Of a DNA stretch of 64,000 bases, positions 27,041 to 34,887 are shown in pieces. This DNA comes from Arachidicoccus soli (GTDB lineage Bacteria > Bacteroidota > Bacteroidia > Chitinophagales > Chitinophagaceae): assembly GCF_003600625.1 (NCBI RefSeq), contig NZ_CP032489.1, forward strand, positions 992,001 to 1,056,000, read 5' to 3'. The notes under the pieces are model-generated. The model saw only the letters and a program-made list of their open reading frames with translations, made no database searches and was not told the DNA's origin. Every line of letters begins with the position of its first letter. Position 1 is the first letter of the stretch. A program made the translations under genes and the position numbers.

Positions 27041-28099
27041 ATGGAAGATAATAAAAGTTGGATATCTCAATTAGTGTTCACACTCGTTTTCTGGGCATGT
27101 TTCTTGATGTTGCCCTTTATATTTTTCCCACATAACCCCTCTAGGCCGGCATTTGAGAGTAAACGGTTCATTGCTTTATATATCTTCAGTAATTTATACT
27201 TGGTAGGCTTTTATTATTTTAACTCTGGGGTTCTTATTCCTAAACTTCTGGCTAAACGCAAGGCAGGGCTCTATTTTTTATCTATTCTATTTTTCTTTCT
27301 TATTTATTTGGCCGCTTTTTATTGGATGTGGAATTCTTCTGTTGAGACCATTAATTTTTTCAAGGAACATCCGAGGATGTTCAAGCGCAGAAATTGGTTG
27401 TACAACTTTTTTTCTTTAGGGCCTATTATGATGTTTCTATTGGCCTTTACCTTTAGTAGTGTTTCCAAGATTGTTGCGCGTTGGTTTTATGCCGAAAGAG
27501 TCAAAGAGGAGATTTCTAAACAACAGTTGGAAACTGAGCTTTCTCTTCTACGTTCGCAGGTCAATCCTCATTTCCTTTTCAATACTTTAAATAGTATTTA
27601 TTCACTCACACTGACCAATAGTGAGAAAGCGCCTGATGCTGTAATGAGGCTCTCTCGCATTATGCGTTATACTTTAGAAGAAGCACAGAGCGAATTTGTT
27701 CCTCTGGAAGATGAACTGGCTTTTATCAATAGTTATTTAGAATTGCAAAAGATTCGAGCAACTGATAAAGTACAGGTATTGTACGAAGTAAAAGGTAATG
27801 ATGGAGATATTAAAATCCCACCCTTATTATTAATCCCATTTATTGAGAATGCTTTTAAATATGGTGTGAGCGCCAGAAATAGAACAGTAATAAAAGTTAT
27901 TATTAAGGTAGAGAACAAGTTTTTATTTTTTAATTGTGAAAATGATATTGTTCCAAATATTGCGATGCACCAAGGAACGGGTTTGGGTATTGCCAACGTA
28001 CGACGTAGATTGGAATTATTATACAAAAGGAATTATACCTTAGATATTATCAATAGTGATGATAAATATAAGGTGGCACTTCATTTAGAAATAAGTTAA
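27041..28099 (+). CDS. LytS/YehU-type sensor histidine kinase
   Basis: The 352-residue membrane kinase has four predicted membrane segments (about 11-30, 44-65, 80-102, 120-145). The His_kinase motif QVNPHFLFNTLNSIYSL supplies the phospho-accepting His, and the ATP-binding GTGLGIANVRRRLELLY lies at the C-terminus. It is followed 12 nt later by its LytTR regulator. The signal is unknown; the segments have only short extracytoplasmic loops. Confidence 0.93.
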   Translation: MEDNKSWISQLVFTLVFWACFLMLPFIFFPHNPSRPAFESKRFIALYIFSNLYLVGFYYFNSGVLIPKLLAKRKAGLYFLSILFFFLIYLAAFYWMWNSSVETINFFKEHPRMFKRRNWLYNFFSLGPIMMFLLAFTFSSVSKIVARWFYAERVKEEISKQQLETELSLLRSQVNPHFLFNTLNSIYSLTLTNSEKAPDAVMRLSRIMRYTLEEAQSEFVPLEDELAFINSYLELQKIRATDKVQVLYEVKGNDGDIKIPPLLLIPFIENAFKYGVSARNRTVIKVIIKVENKFLFFNCENDIVPNIAMHQGTGLGIANVRRRLELLYKRNYTLDIINSDDKYKVALHLEIS

Positions 28100-28111
28100 A
28101 ATATTGGTAGT

Positions 28112-28813
28112 ATGCAAGCAATCGCTATTGACGACGAACCTCTGGCATTACAGGTGATACAGCAATATGCACATCGTATAGACTGGTTGCAGATCGAAGC
28201 TGTTTTTACCGACGCGTTGGAAGCAAAGGAGTATTTAAAAGAAAATTCAGTGGATCTAATTTTTCTGGATATACAAATGCCGGAAATAAACGGGATGCAA
28301 TTTTTTAAAAATTTAGAAGTAAAGCCGGAAGTAGTTTTTACAACTGCATACAGTCAATATGCGGTTGAAGGGTTTAATCTAAACGCAGTAGATTATCTGG
28401 TAAAACCTTTTGAGTATGAACGCTTTTTGCAAGCCTCAGAAAAAGTTAGGGAGCTGATTGGGTTCCGACAAATAAAAGAAATTGATGAGGGCTTTTTATT
28501 GGTAAAATATAATTATCAATGGCAAAAAATTGCGTATAAAAACATTGATTATATTGAAGCATTAGACGACTACATAAAAATAAATGTGTTTCCCAGGCCC
28601 TTCTTGATTCATATGAGCATGAAAGTGGTTGCGGAAAAATTACCAGCGGAAAAATTTATTCGTGTCCACCGCTCCTATATTGTTTCTTTGGAGAAAGTAA
28701 CCGGTTGGAATAAAAACACCATTTCCATCAAAGAAAAAATAATTCCGATATCTTATACTTATCAGAAACAAGTGCAGGAAATATTGAAAACCTTGATGGA
28801 TGAAAGTATCTAG
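28112..28813 (+). CDS. LytTR family response regulator
   Basis: The 233-residue product has a receiver domain (1-120) with DDE acidic pocket at the N-terminus, phospho-acceptor Asp in IFLDIQMPEING, and Lys in YLVKPFEYERF. The LytTR DNA-binding domain spans about 130-230 (WQKIAYKNIDYIEALDDYIKI, RVHRSYIVSLEKV). It forms a two-component system with the upstream kinase. Targets cannot be told from the sequence. Confidence 0.95.
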   Translation: MQAIAIDDEPLALQVIQQYAHRIDWLQIEAVFTDALEAKEYLKENSVDLIFLDIQMPEINGMQFFKNLEVKPEVVFTTAYSQYAVEGFNLNAVDYLVKPFEYERFLQASEKVRELIGFRQIKEIDEGFLLVKYNYQWQKIAYKNIDYIEALDDYIKINVFPRPFLIHMSMKVVAEKLPAEKFIRVHRSYIVSLEKVTGWNKNTISIKEKIIPISYTYQKQVQEILKTLMDESI

Positions 28814-28831
28814 CAAAAAATAATACTAGGA

Positions 28832-29599
28832 ATGAAAATTGTAATAATAGGTACAGGAAATGTAGCGACTGTGCTTGCAAAGAAAATGATTGCCGCTCAG
28901 CATATAATTGTACAGTTAATTGGTCGAACCGAAAGTTCTGCATCTCAATTAGCTTCTTTGCTACAATGTCCATATTCTCTCGATTTAAAAAATTTGGCAC
29001 AAGATGCAGATATCTATTTTATTTGTGCACAAGACAGGGAAATACAAACTATTGTTGAGGGCATGAATATTCCTAAGGAAGCAATAGTAGTGCATACTGC
29101 CGGAGGTATTTCAATAGAAGTGTTGGCCAAAAAGTTTAAGAACTATGGAGTCTTTTATCCTTTGCAAAGTTTACGCAAAGAAACAGCGTGGTTGCCAATA
29201 GTTCCTTTTTTTGTTGATGCAAATAGCAAAGAGAATATTGGGTTTTTAATGGATTTTGCAAAGACAATGTCCCAGTTGGTTCAACATGCAGATGATATAC
29301 AACGCATGCATTTGCATATCGCAGCTGTTTTCGTAAGTAATTTTACTAACTATCTCTATAGTTTAGCGAATGATTTCTGTACTACATCGCAAATCGATTT
29401 TTCTTTTTTGCTGCCTTTGATAGAGGAAACAGCCAAACGACTGCAATTATTTGCCCCCGCAGAAATGCAAACAGGTCCAGCCGTGCGCGGCGACAGACTA
29501 ACCATAGAGAAGCACATCTCTTTGTTGAATAGTTTTGAAGAAGCACAAGAAGTATATGATTTCTTGTCAAAAAGAATAGAAACTCATTTCAAAAGTTAA
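28832..29599 (+). CDS. Rossmann-like/DUF2520 NADP-binding protein
   Basis: The 255-residue product starts with the dinucleotide-binding IVIIGTGNVATVLAKKM and has a 6-phosphogluconate-dehydrogenase-like helical C-terminal DUF2520 domain (about 125-250) with HLHIAAVFVSNFTNYLY. This resembles pyrroline-carboxylate or ketopantoate reductase-like oxidoreductases, but substrate is unknown. It lies 18 nt after the response regulator and may be cotranscribed. Confidence 0.82.
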   Translation: MKIVIIGTGNVATVLAKKMIAAQHIIVQLIGRTESSASQLASLLQCPYSLDLKNLAQDADIYFICAQDREIQTIVEGMNIPKEAIVVHTAGGISIEVLAKKFKNYGVFYPLQSLRKETAWLPIVPFFVDANSKENIGFLMDFAKTMSQLVQHADDIQRMHLHIAAVFVSNFTNYLYSLANDFCTTSQIDFSFLLPLIEETAKRLQLFAPAEMQTGPAVRGDRLTIEKHISLLNSFEEAQEVYDFLSKRIETHFKS

Positions 29600-29635
29600 T
29601 TGAACGAATAAGAATAGTAGCTTTATAAATTATTT

Positions 29636-29643
29636 TATTTTTG
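29636..29643 (+). promoter_or_regulatory. -7 element upstream of the DUF3347 gene
   Basis: TATTTTTG matches TAnnTTTG and lies 38 nt before the start codon. Confidence 0.5.
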
Positions 29644-29681
29644 CACCAACTAGATTATATTTACTTCTTAAGATATATTAA

Positions 29682-30293
29682 ATGAAAAAAGGATTATTAT
29701 TGTTATTGGCCATTATCGTATGTTTCGGTATTTACATTATTTATTCTAAGGAAAATAATATTAAAAAAAGTATTTCTTCGGATGCCCCACTTCATATAAG
29801 TGAAAACAATAGCACTTTTAATTCGGCTACTGCTGCCTTATTAAATAGCTATTTTAATTTACGAGATGCCTTTGTCAATTGGAGCCCTGATTCTACTATA
29901 CAAAAGCTCAACAATTCTTTAATATTAAGTACGAACAAGATTCCTTTTAATGCTTTAAAGGCTGATACACTTTTGATTAATACCGCAAAGAACTTTGCAA
30001 GTTCTTTGCTGGCAGAAAGCAATGGTTTAAAAGGAGACTCTATGATTGCAGAACAACGTCGTGATTTTTATAATATCTCAGAAAACCTTTATAATTTCTT
30101 AAGAACGGTACATTATGATCAAGCTACTATTTATCATATGCACTGCCCAATGGCTTTTGATGGGGATGAGGCTTATTGGCTGAGTGCCGATACTACCATT
30201 ATCAACCCGTATTTTGGGAATAAAGATCCAAAAGTAAAAGCAAATATGCTGCATTGTGGCGATATTGAAGATTCTATAAATTTTAGGAAATAA
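29682..30293 (+). CDS. DUF3347 domain periplasmic protein
   Basis: The 203-residue product has an N-terminal hydrophobic anchor or signal (about 4-20). The rest is DUF3347: a helical part (LLNSYFNLRDAFV, about 56-68), then YHMHCPMAFDGDEAYWLS, NPYFGNKD and MLHCGDIEDS. The conserved HMHCPMA and LHCG Cys/His residues resemble the C-terminal part of CusB-like copper proteins, so copper binding is plausible but not shown. Confidence 0.82.
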   Translation: MKKGLLLLLAIIVCFGIYIIYSKENNIKKSISSDAPLHISENNSTFNSATAALLNSYFNLRDAFVNWSPDSTIQKLNNSLILSTNKIPFNALKADTLLINTAKNFASSLLAESNGLKGDSMIAEQRRDFYNISENLYNFLRTVHYDQATIYHMHCPMAFDGDEAYWLSADTTIINPYFGNKDPKVKANMLHCGDIEDSINFRK

Positions 30294-30340
30294 TCTTAAT
30301 TGCAATTATTCTCTATTGATAATTTCTGTTATTCGCCAAT

Positions 30341-30378
30341 ACAAAGAGCCTGTCTAAGTTTCTAGACAGGCTCTTTGT
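30341..30378. terminator. Bidirectional terminator between DUF3347 and the ECF-protease operon
   Basis: A perfect 16-bp inverted repeat (acaaagagcctgtcta / tagacaggctctttgt) with a 6-nt loop separates two convergent genes. Flanking T-runs are weak. Confidence 0.75.
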
Positions 30379-30392
30379 AATAGTTTTATCTA

Positions 30393-31499
30393 CTAATTAT
30401 ACGCTTTCACGATATAGACATAATCTTCTAATCTTTTAATTTGATCTTCTCTGTTTACACCTTTTAAATTACCTTTTTCTGAAACGCTAACATTTGAAAT
30501 AGCAGAGGTATCTGTATCTCTCCAATTCTTTAGCATTTGAAATATTTCGTTAGATTTTATGGCAAAAGTTACACCTTGTGCGTTGGTTTCACGAGTACTT
30601 AATATGCCTACAATGTCCCCATATTTATTAAATAATGGACCGCCCGAATTTCCAGGATTAGCTAATAAGGAGATCTGTACTGTAGAAGTATCGCCATCAA
30701 AACCTGATAATGCACTTAAGTACCCTTTGTTATAGGTGATGTCGTTACGGGGATAGCCTAAGGTAAATACTTCAGCCCCTATATCTACTTTACCACTTTT
30801 TAAATCATAAGGAAGTCTTCTTACAGGTTTAAAATCAGCGTCTGTGATTTTTAATACAGCCAAATCTTTTGCATGATCTACATAAGCGATAATTGTTTTA
30901 AATTCCTGTCCATCGCTGTTCGCTACAATAGCACTTGAGCCCTTTAATACGTGTGCGTTGGTCACCAAATAACCTTTGCCGTCAATTAAAAATGCGGAGC
31001 CGCCGCTTTTTACGACTGCACCTTCAGGCATTTTAGTAACTTCTTTTATTTTAGAGTATTGTATATCCTGTGTTTTCTTCAATTGCTCTACATCACGACT
31101 TAATTGTTGAATTTCAGAACGGTTAGCAGGTGCAATTACTTGCATGCTTCCGCTGATAATGAATGTAGTAAGACCCGCAATACAAGCTGCAATACCCATT
31201 GTCTTCTTATATCTATGCCACAATTGAACAATTTTTCCTTTGGATAAATTGTGCTCGTTTTCAGCGATAGCCCCTTTAATAAGTAAGGATTTATGGGTAG
31301 ATTGTAAGTTATCTTTTAAATTTCTCCTATCAGCATATTCGGCTAGTTTGTCCATAAAAACCTTATGCTCTACTGTCATCTGGTCGAGCTCAGGGTTTTC
31401 GTTTCGCATTTTTTCAAAATACGCTTTTTCCTCAGGGAGCATCTCTTCATTGAAATATCTCTCAAAACTTTCAATTAAATACTGTTCACTCATCTTCAT
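30393..31499 (-). CDS. Membrane-anchored trypsin-like protease with cytoplasmic anti-sigma-like head
   Basis: The 368-residue product has an N-terminal helical region (1-95), one membrane segment (about 101-119), a short coiled coil (about 128-152), and a trypsin-like domain (about 160-320). The triad is intact: His183 in TNAHV, Asp212 in HAKDLAVLK, Ser285 in NPGNSGGPL. There is no PDZ domain, unlike DegP. The gene overlaps the upstream ECF sigma gene by 14 nt, so the head is well placed to bind that sigma factor while the protease faces the periplasm. That coupling is inference. A second ATG lies at 31493. Confidence 0.82.
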   Translation of the reverse strand: MKMSEQYLIESFERYFNEEMLPEEKAYFEKMRNENPELDQMTVEHKVFMDKLAEYADRRNLKDNLQSTHKSLLIKGAIAENEHNLSKGKIVQLWHRYKKTMGIAACIAGLTTFIISGSMQVIAPANRSEIQQLSRDVEQLKKTQDIQYSKIKEVTKMPEGAVVKSGGSAFLIDGKGYLVTNAHVLKGSSAIVANSDGQEFKTIIAYVDHAKDLAVLKITDADFKPVRRLPYDLKSGKVDIGAEVFTLGYPRNDITYNKGYLSALSGFDGDTSTVQISLLANPGNSGGPLFNKYGDIVGILSTRETNAQGVTFAIKSNEIFQMLKNWRDTDTSAISNVSVSEKGNLKGVNREDQIKRLEDYVYIVKAYN

Positions 31500-32067
31500 T
31501 CATTTTATTGTATTGCGCAAAAAACAACTTTTTTAAACGCATTAAACACTTGTATTTTTGATTTTTAGCATTATCCGGATTGGTATAACCAAACATTTCT
31601 GCTATTTCACCCATGCCTTTTTTCCTGATATAATAGGCTTTTAATAAGCTCTTACAAGGTTCTCCTATTTTCTCTAAGGCCGCCTCCATTATATTAAAAT
31701 CTACATCTAGTTGCCTGGCCGTATCCAAATCACTCTCCTGAATAACTGTGTTCTCTATAAGCGATGGATCTAGATAGGTCGCGTGCTTACCACGTGCTTG
31801 TAACTTTTTTAGCCATATTTTTTTACAAACTGCATATAAAAAAGTTTTAATTTGACTCGATAGTTCAAACGACTCGGATTTAGATTTTTCATACAAAATC
31901 ATTATTGCCTCTTGAAACACATCGCGAGCATCATCATAAGAACCGTTGTTGTTTAGAATGAGCGCCTGAATCGTACTGAAATTATTTTCATAGATAATTT
32001 CAATTGCTTTCGAATCATTATTTGCTAATCCTTGTAATAGTATGTGCTCTTTCTTGTCCGGATTCAC
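31486..32067 (-). CDS. ECF-type RNA polymerase sigma factor
   Basis: The 193-residue product has sigma region 2 (YDDARDVFQEAIMILYEKSKS, shown by DVFQEA and the Tyr/Lys helix, about 42-63) and region 4 (about 130-185, GEPCKSLLKAYYIRKKGMGEIAEMFGY split by a short helix) with an HTH. It starts at GTG 32067. The membrane protease gene follows with a 14-nt overlap. The upstream gap holds a mirrored GTAACCCA element that may be its own promoter. Confidence 0.9.
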   Translation of the reverse strand: MNPDKKEHILLQGLANNDSKAIEIIYENNFSTIQALILNNNGSYDDARDVFQEAIMILYEKSKSESFELSSQIKTFLYAVCKKIWLKKLQARGKHATYLDPSLIENTVIQESDLDTARQLDVDFNIMEAALEKIGEPCKSLLKAYYIRKKGMGEIAEMFGYTNPDNAKNQKYKCLMRLKKLFFAQYNKMNEDE

Positions 32068-32101
32068 CTAGTCTATATTTAATACTAAAATAGCCATAAA
32101 A

Positions 32102-32159
32102 GTAACCCAATTTTTATCTTAAAATATTTTTTTGCAAAAAAAGAAAATTTATGGGTTAC
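32102..32159. promoter_or_regulatory. Mirrored GTAACCCA elements between ECF operon and small lipoprotein gene
   Basis: GTAACCCA occurs on the plus strand at 32102-32109 and on the minus strand at 32159-32152. Both copies fit AAA-N-GTAACCCA-N8-CTT. The two point toward the small lipoprotein gene and the sigma gene respectively, and would give transcripts starting 65-90 nt and 50-60 nt before each gene. GTAAC is the core of many ECF -35 elements, so these may be overlapping divergent ECF promoters. Confidence 0.55.
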
Positions 32160-32218
32160 CTTTTTTTGATTGAGGGATTAATAAGAGAAATTCACAAAAA
32201 AATTAAAATTAAAACAAG

Positions 32219-32446
32219 ATGAAAAAATTATTATTTGTTGCTGTATTGGGTTTAGGTTTAGCATTTGCTTCTTGCGGTAGTGGTGCTTCTACTTCAGCTA
32301 CTGCTGATTCTACTGTAACTGCAACTGCTGATTCAGCTTCTGCTGCTGTAAGCGCAACTGCTGATTCTGCTAAAGCTGCTGTAAACACAGCTGCTGATTC
32401 TGCTAAAGCTGCAGTAAATGCTGCTGCTGATTCTGCTAAAAAATAA
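32219..32446 (+). CDS. Small Ala-rich lipoprotein with 11-residue repeats
   Basis: The 75-residue product has a lipoprotein signal with lipobox FASC (Cys at about 19). The mature part is low complexity, only Ala, Asp, Ser, Thr, Lys, Val, Asn and Gly, and its last three units follow an 11-residue period of the form ADSAKAAVN-x-A. Such 11-mers form amphipathic helices in LEA and synuclein-like proteins. The repeats are also visible in DNA (gctgattctgctaaagctgc). It has its own terminator, behind which a group II intron has landed. Confidence 0.75.
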   Translation: MKKLLFVAVLGLGLAFASCGSGASTSATADSTVTATADSASAAVSATADSAKAAVNTAADSAKAAVNAAADSAKK

Positions 32447-32472
32447 GCTTAATCCTTACAGATCTCAAAAAG

Positions 32473-32508
32473 AAAAGGAGTAGGAATGATGAGTTCCGCT
32501 CCTTTTTT
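32473..32508 (+). terminator. Terminator of the small lipoprotein gene
   Basis: The 8-bp stem aaaaggag / ctcctttt continues through an internal loop into ggaa/ttcc and is followed by T residues. The intron starts 4 nt after it. Confidence 0.88.
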
Positions 32509-32983
32509 AATTGTGCGCCCGGCATGGTGCATTTCTAGGGGATGAAAGATCCCTATTGGCCCGGTAAGGGGAACAATTAGCCGAACGGCAAAGGTGTCCC
32601 GGGTGACTGGGAATCTGAAGGAAGCCGCAGGCAAAGCGCTGACATGACGCACAGAAATCGTATGAGGCTGTCTATCTGGATGAGGAGGCAATTATCTCTA
32701 AAGTCCGATACTTACACGGGAAGGTAGGCAGTAAATACGGCATGTATAAGCGTGACAGAAATGCATCTTACCCGGGGAGATCTGATACCCCGTTTGCGGG
32801 AGGAGCACGCGGTATTCTACACCGGAACAACCCTGATGGCAACATCAGGCTAAGATATCAGAAGTCAGCAGAGGCCATAGTAAGCCCGAGACGAGCTATG
32901 CGACCGACGAAAAAGGAAACGCAGGAAGACTCACGGAAAGGACGAAGGGCCGAACTATTAACGAACGGATTAAAATCATCACT

Positions 32984-34417
32984 ATGAATCAACAGTCAGA
33001 AGCAGAAAAGAAGGTGGAAAAATCTTCATCATCAAGGGATGTAAAACCTCCGGAAGAGGCAAGGGCCCTCGATGGTGCCGTTGCTGGTGACCGCATAGAG
33101 AAAGGAAGTAATCCCCCTGAACTCCGCTTAATTGACAAACTCCTAAACATTGATAACTTGAATGAAGCTTTCATTAAAGTCGTAGACAATAAAGGAGCCG
33201 CAGGAGTAGATGGGATGGAAGTAGGAGATCTAAAATTATTTCTAAGGAAAAATTGGCCGACAATAGAGCAGCAGCTGAAACAAGGGAAATACAAACCGCA
33301 GCCAGTCAAGAAGGTAGAGATACCCAAGCCAGACGGTGGTGTGCGCATGTTAGGTATTCCTACAGTATTAGACAGGTTTCTGCAACAAGCTCTATTGCAA
33401 GTCCTTACCCCAATCTGGGAGCCAACCTTCTCGGACAATAGCTTCGGCTTTCGTCCGGGTCGCAAAGCGATCGATGCGGTAAAGCGAGCAAAAGGATATC
33501 AGGAAGAGGGATATCGGATTGTTATCGACATGGACCTCTCAAAATTCTTCGATGAGATTCCTCACGATAGACTAATGAGCAAAATCATGCTAAAAACGCC
33601 GGGAGAACGAGAGATTCACAAACTCATCCATGGATATTTAACTGCCGGAATGGTAAAAGATGGTAAACTCGAATCCCGCCTCAAAGGAACACCTCAGGGA
33701 GGGCCTCTGAGTCCACTCTTGTCTAATATCGTGCTCGATGAACTAGACAAAGAATTGGAAAAACGCGGCCATCGATTTTGCCGTTATGCTGATGATGTTA
33801 ATGTGTATGTGAAGACGAAAAGAGCAGGTGATAGGGCTGCCGCCTCCATTCAGAATTTTGTCGAGAAAAAGATGAAACTGAAAGTAAACAAGGAAAAGAG
33901 TAAGGTCGACAGACCGGTAAAACGGAAGTTTCTCGGTTTCTCCTTCTATTATAAGAAGGGAAAACAAATGGGTATTCGAGTTGCTCCTAAAAGCGTTACT
34001 CGTTTAAAGGAAACACTTAGAGACCTATTCCATCAAGGCCGTGGGCGTAGTTTACCTGGATTTATCCACAACGATCTTAATCCCGTTATACGAGGTTGGT
34101 TTAACTACTACCGTCCTGCAGATATGAAAACCCTCACCCGTGATTTGGACGAATGGATTCGACACCGCTTACGCAACATTCTTTGGCGACAATGGAAACG
34201 CAATTGGACAAGATTCTTGAAACTCCGTAAAGGTGGGCTATCCGAGGAGCATGCAGTTCGCTCTGCCTTTAATCAGCGTGGACCGTGGTTCAACTCCGGT
34301 GCCTCACACATGAATCTCGCATTTCCTAAGAAATATTTTGATGAACTACGACTTTTTAGCTTCGTAGATGCCTATAAAGTCTACACAGCTTCTCAGGAAA
34401 GTAGTTCTCCAACGTAA
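32984..34417 (+). CDS. ltrA: Group II intron reverse transcriptase/maturase
   Basis: The 477-residue product has the RT domain (about 50-310) with IDMDLSKFFD (182-190), TPQGGPLSPLLSN and the catalytic YADD at 268-271, followed by the maturase X/thumb region (RGWFNYYRP, LRNILWRQWKRNW). No HNH endonuclease domain follows, as is usual for class C, which uses other primers for integration. All RT motifs are intact, so it looks functional. The first 50 residues are polar and unmatched. Confidence 0.95.
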   Translation: MNQQSEAEKKVEKSSSSRDVKPPEEARALDGAVAGDRIEKGSNPPELRLIDKLLNIDNLNEAFIKVVDNKGAAGVDGMEVGDLKLFLRKNWPTIEQQLKQGKYKPQPVKKVEIPKPDGGVRMLGIPTVLDRFLQQALLQVLTPIWEPTFSDNSFGFRPGRKAIDAVKRAKGYQEEGYRIVIDMDLSKFFDEIPHDRLMSKIMLKTPGEREIHKLIHGYLTAGMVKDGKLESRLKGTPQGGPLSPLLSNIVLDELDKELEKRGHRFCRYADDVNVYVKTKRAGDRAAASIQNFVEKKMKLKVNKEKSKVDRPVKRKFLGFSFYYKKGKQMGIRVAPKSVTRLKETLRDLFHQGRGRSLPGFIHNDLNPVIRGWFNYYRPADMKTLTRDLDEWIRHRLRNILWRQWKRNWTRFLKLRKGGLSEEHAVRSAFNQRGPWFNSGASHMNLAFPKKYFDELRLFSFVDAYKVYTASQESSSPT

Positions 34418-34428
34418 AAGTTAATAGA

Positions 34429-34505
34429 ACCGCCGTATACGGAACCGTACGTACGGTGGTGTGGGAGGTCAGGTAGCGAAATAATCGCTACCTTCCTACC
34501 CCTAT
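34429..34505 (+). ncRNA. Domains V and VI of the group II intron
   Basis: Domain V: 34429-34437 pairs with 34452-34460, the CG at 34450-34451 forms the two-base bulge, and tacg/cgta (34438-34441 / 34446-34449) closes a 4-nt loop. Domain VI: 34471-34479 pairs with 34485-34493, and the lower stem leaves A34498 bulged, 7 nt from the 3' end as expected for the lariat branch point. Confidence 0.85.
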
Positions 34506-34642
34506 TAAATTTTTCTCTAAAACTGTCCTTTTCCTTGGCGCTTTCACTACTGAATCTTAAATCCTTTTTCCAGCGTATTGGAATTCGAGATATTCCTTTG
34601 ATAAGGCTAAGCGTTTGTTCTCTTTTTTTTCTTTGAAAAATA
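34506..34642. other. Intergenic stretch behind the intron, nothing recognised
   Basis: This 137-nt AT-rich piece is the 3' exon side of the intron. I see no gene, terminator or repeat in it. Confidence 0.5.
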
Positions 34643-34673
34643 TTTGGCGATAATATTATTATGTTTAACTTTG
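34643..34673 (+). promoter_or_regulatory. Promoter of the aromatic amino acid operon
   Basis: TTTG at 34643-34646 and TAACTTTG at 34666-34673, with a 19-nt spacer, match the Bacteroidota consensus exactly. Transcription would start near 34680 and give a roughly 210-nt leader before pheA. Confidence 0.85.
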
Positions 34674-34715
34674 CATCAAATAAAAAGATAAAAAAAAAGT
34701 ATATAAAAAAAATAA

Positions 34716-34802
34716 ATGCGAAACCTAGCCAATTATTTTAACCAGTTTTTTTTCTTTTTCACCTTTTTTAAAGGCGGATTGGCAGTTTGTAAACGAAAAT
34801 AA
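34716..34802 (+). CDS. Phenylalanine-rich leader peptide of the pheA attenuator
   Basis: ATG 34716 opens a 28-codon frame ending with TAA 34800-34802. Eight codons are Phe: one at residue 8, five in a row at 11-15, and two at 17-18; Tyr is at 7. It lies in the transcribed leader between a consensus promoter and pheA, and its frame is placed so that stalling at the Phe run would cover RNA segment 1. The plan matches enterobacterial PheL although the rest of the peptide differs. It is too short for routine gene calling. Confidence 0.85.
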   Translation: MRNLANYFNQFFFFFTFFKGGLAVCKRK

Positions 34803-34851
34803 CCTTAACCACAAAATACCAATCCCGAACGCCTAAGTGTCGGGATTTTTT
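34728..34851 (+). promoter_or_regulatory. Phe attenuator: 1:2, 2:3 and 3:4 pairings
   Basis: Segment 1 (34728-34734) pairs with segment 2 (34777-34783) over 7 bp. Segment 2 (34772-34782) pairs alternatively with segment 3 (34819-34824 and 34830-34834) over 6+5 bp with a 5-nt bulge, forming an antiterminator. Segment 3 (34821-34828) pairs with segment 4 (34840-34847) to form the terminator with its T-run. 2:3 excludes both 1:2 and 3:4. Scarce charged tRNA-Phe would stall the ribosome, mask segment 1 and allow read-through into pheA. Confidence 0.82.
34821..34851 (+). terminator. Attenuator terminator before pheA
   Basis: The 8-bp stem aatcccga / tcgggatt with a run of T is a normal intrinsic terminator, yet it lies 37 nt upstream of the pheA start and downstream of the operon promoter. 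Confidence 0.9.
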
Positions 34852-34887
34852 GTACAATTACACTCTAAACGAATTAAGTTGCATTTT

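Larger units (their letters stand above)
32513..34505 (+). mobile_element. Intact class C-like group II intron
   Basis: The element starts GTGCGCC, in line with the GUGYG 5' rule. It carries domain I-III sequence (to about 32980), a maturase ORF without endonuclease domain, a foldable domain V and domain VI, and ends in AT at about 34505. Size is about 1,993 nt. It lies immediately downstream of an intrinsic terminator, the target preference known for bacterial class C introns. Its base composition is visibly richer in G and C than the surroundings. The exact 3' end is set by the branch A being 7 nt upstream. Confidence 0.92.

Noticed and set aside
32742-32987. 81-codon ORF ahead of the maturase
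   Set aside because: It lies in the structured 5' RNA part of the group II intron and ends at the maturase start; the sequence is explained by ribozyme domains.
34837-34887. N-terminally extended pheA from GTG 34837
   Set aside because: The extension starts inside the attenuator terminator and adds residues with no resemblance to prephenate dehydratases; ATG 34888 gives a normal N-terminus.
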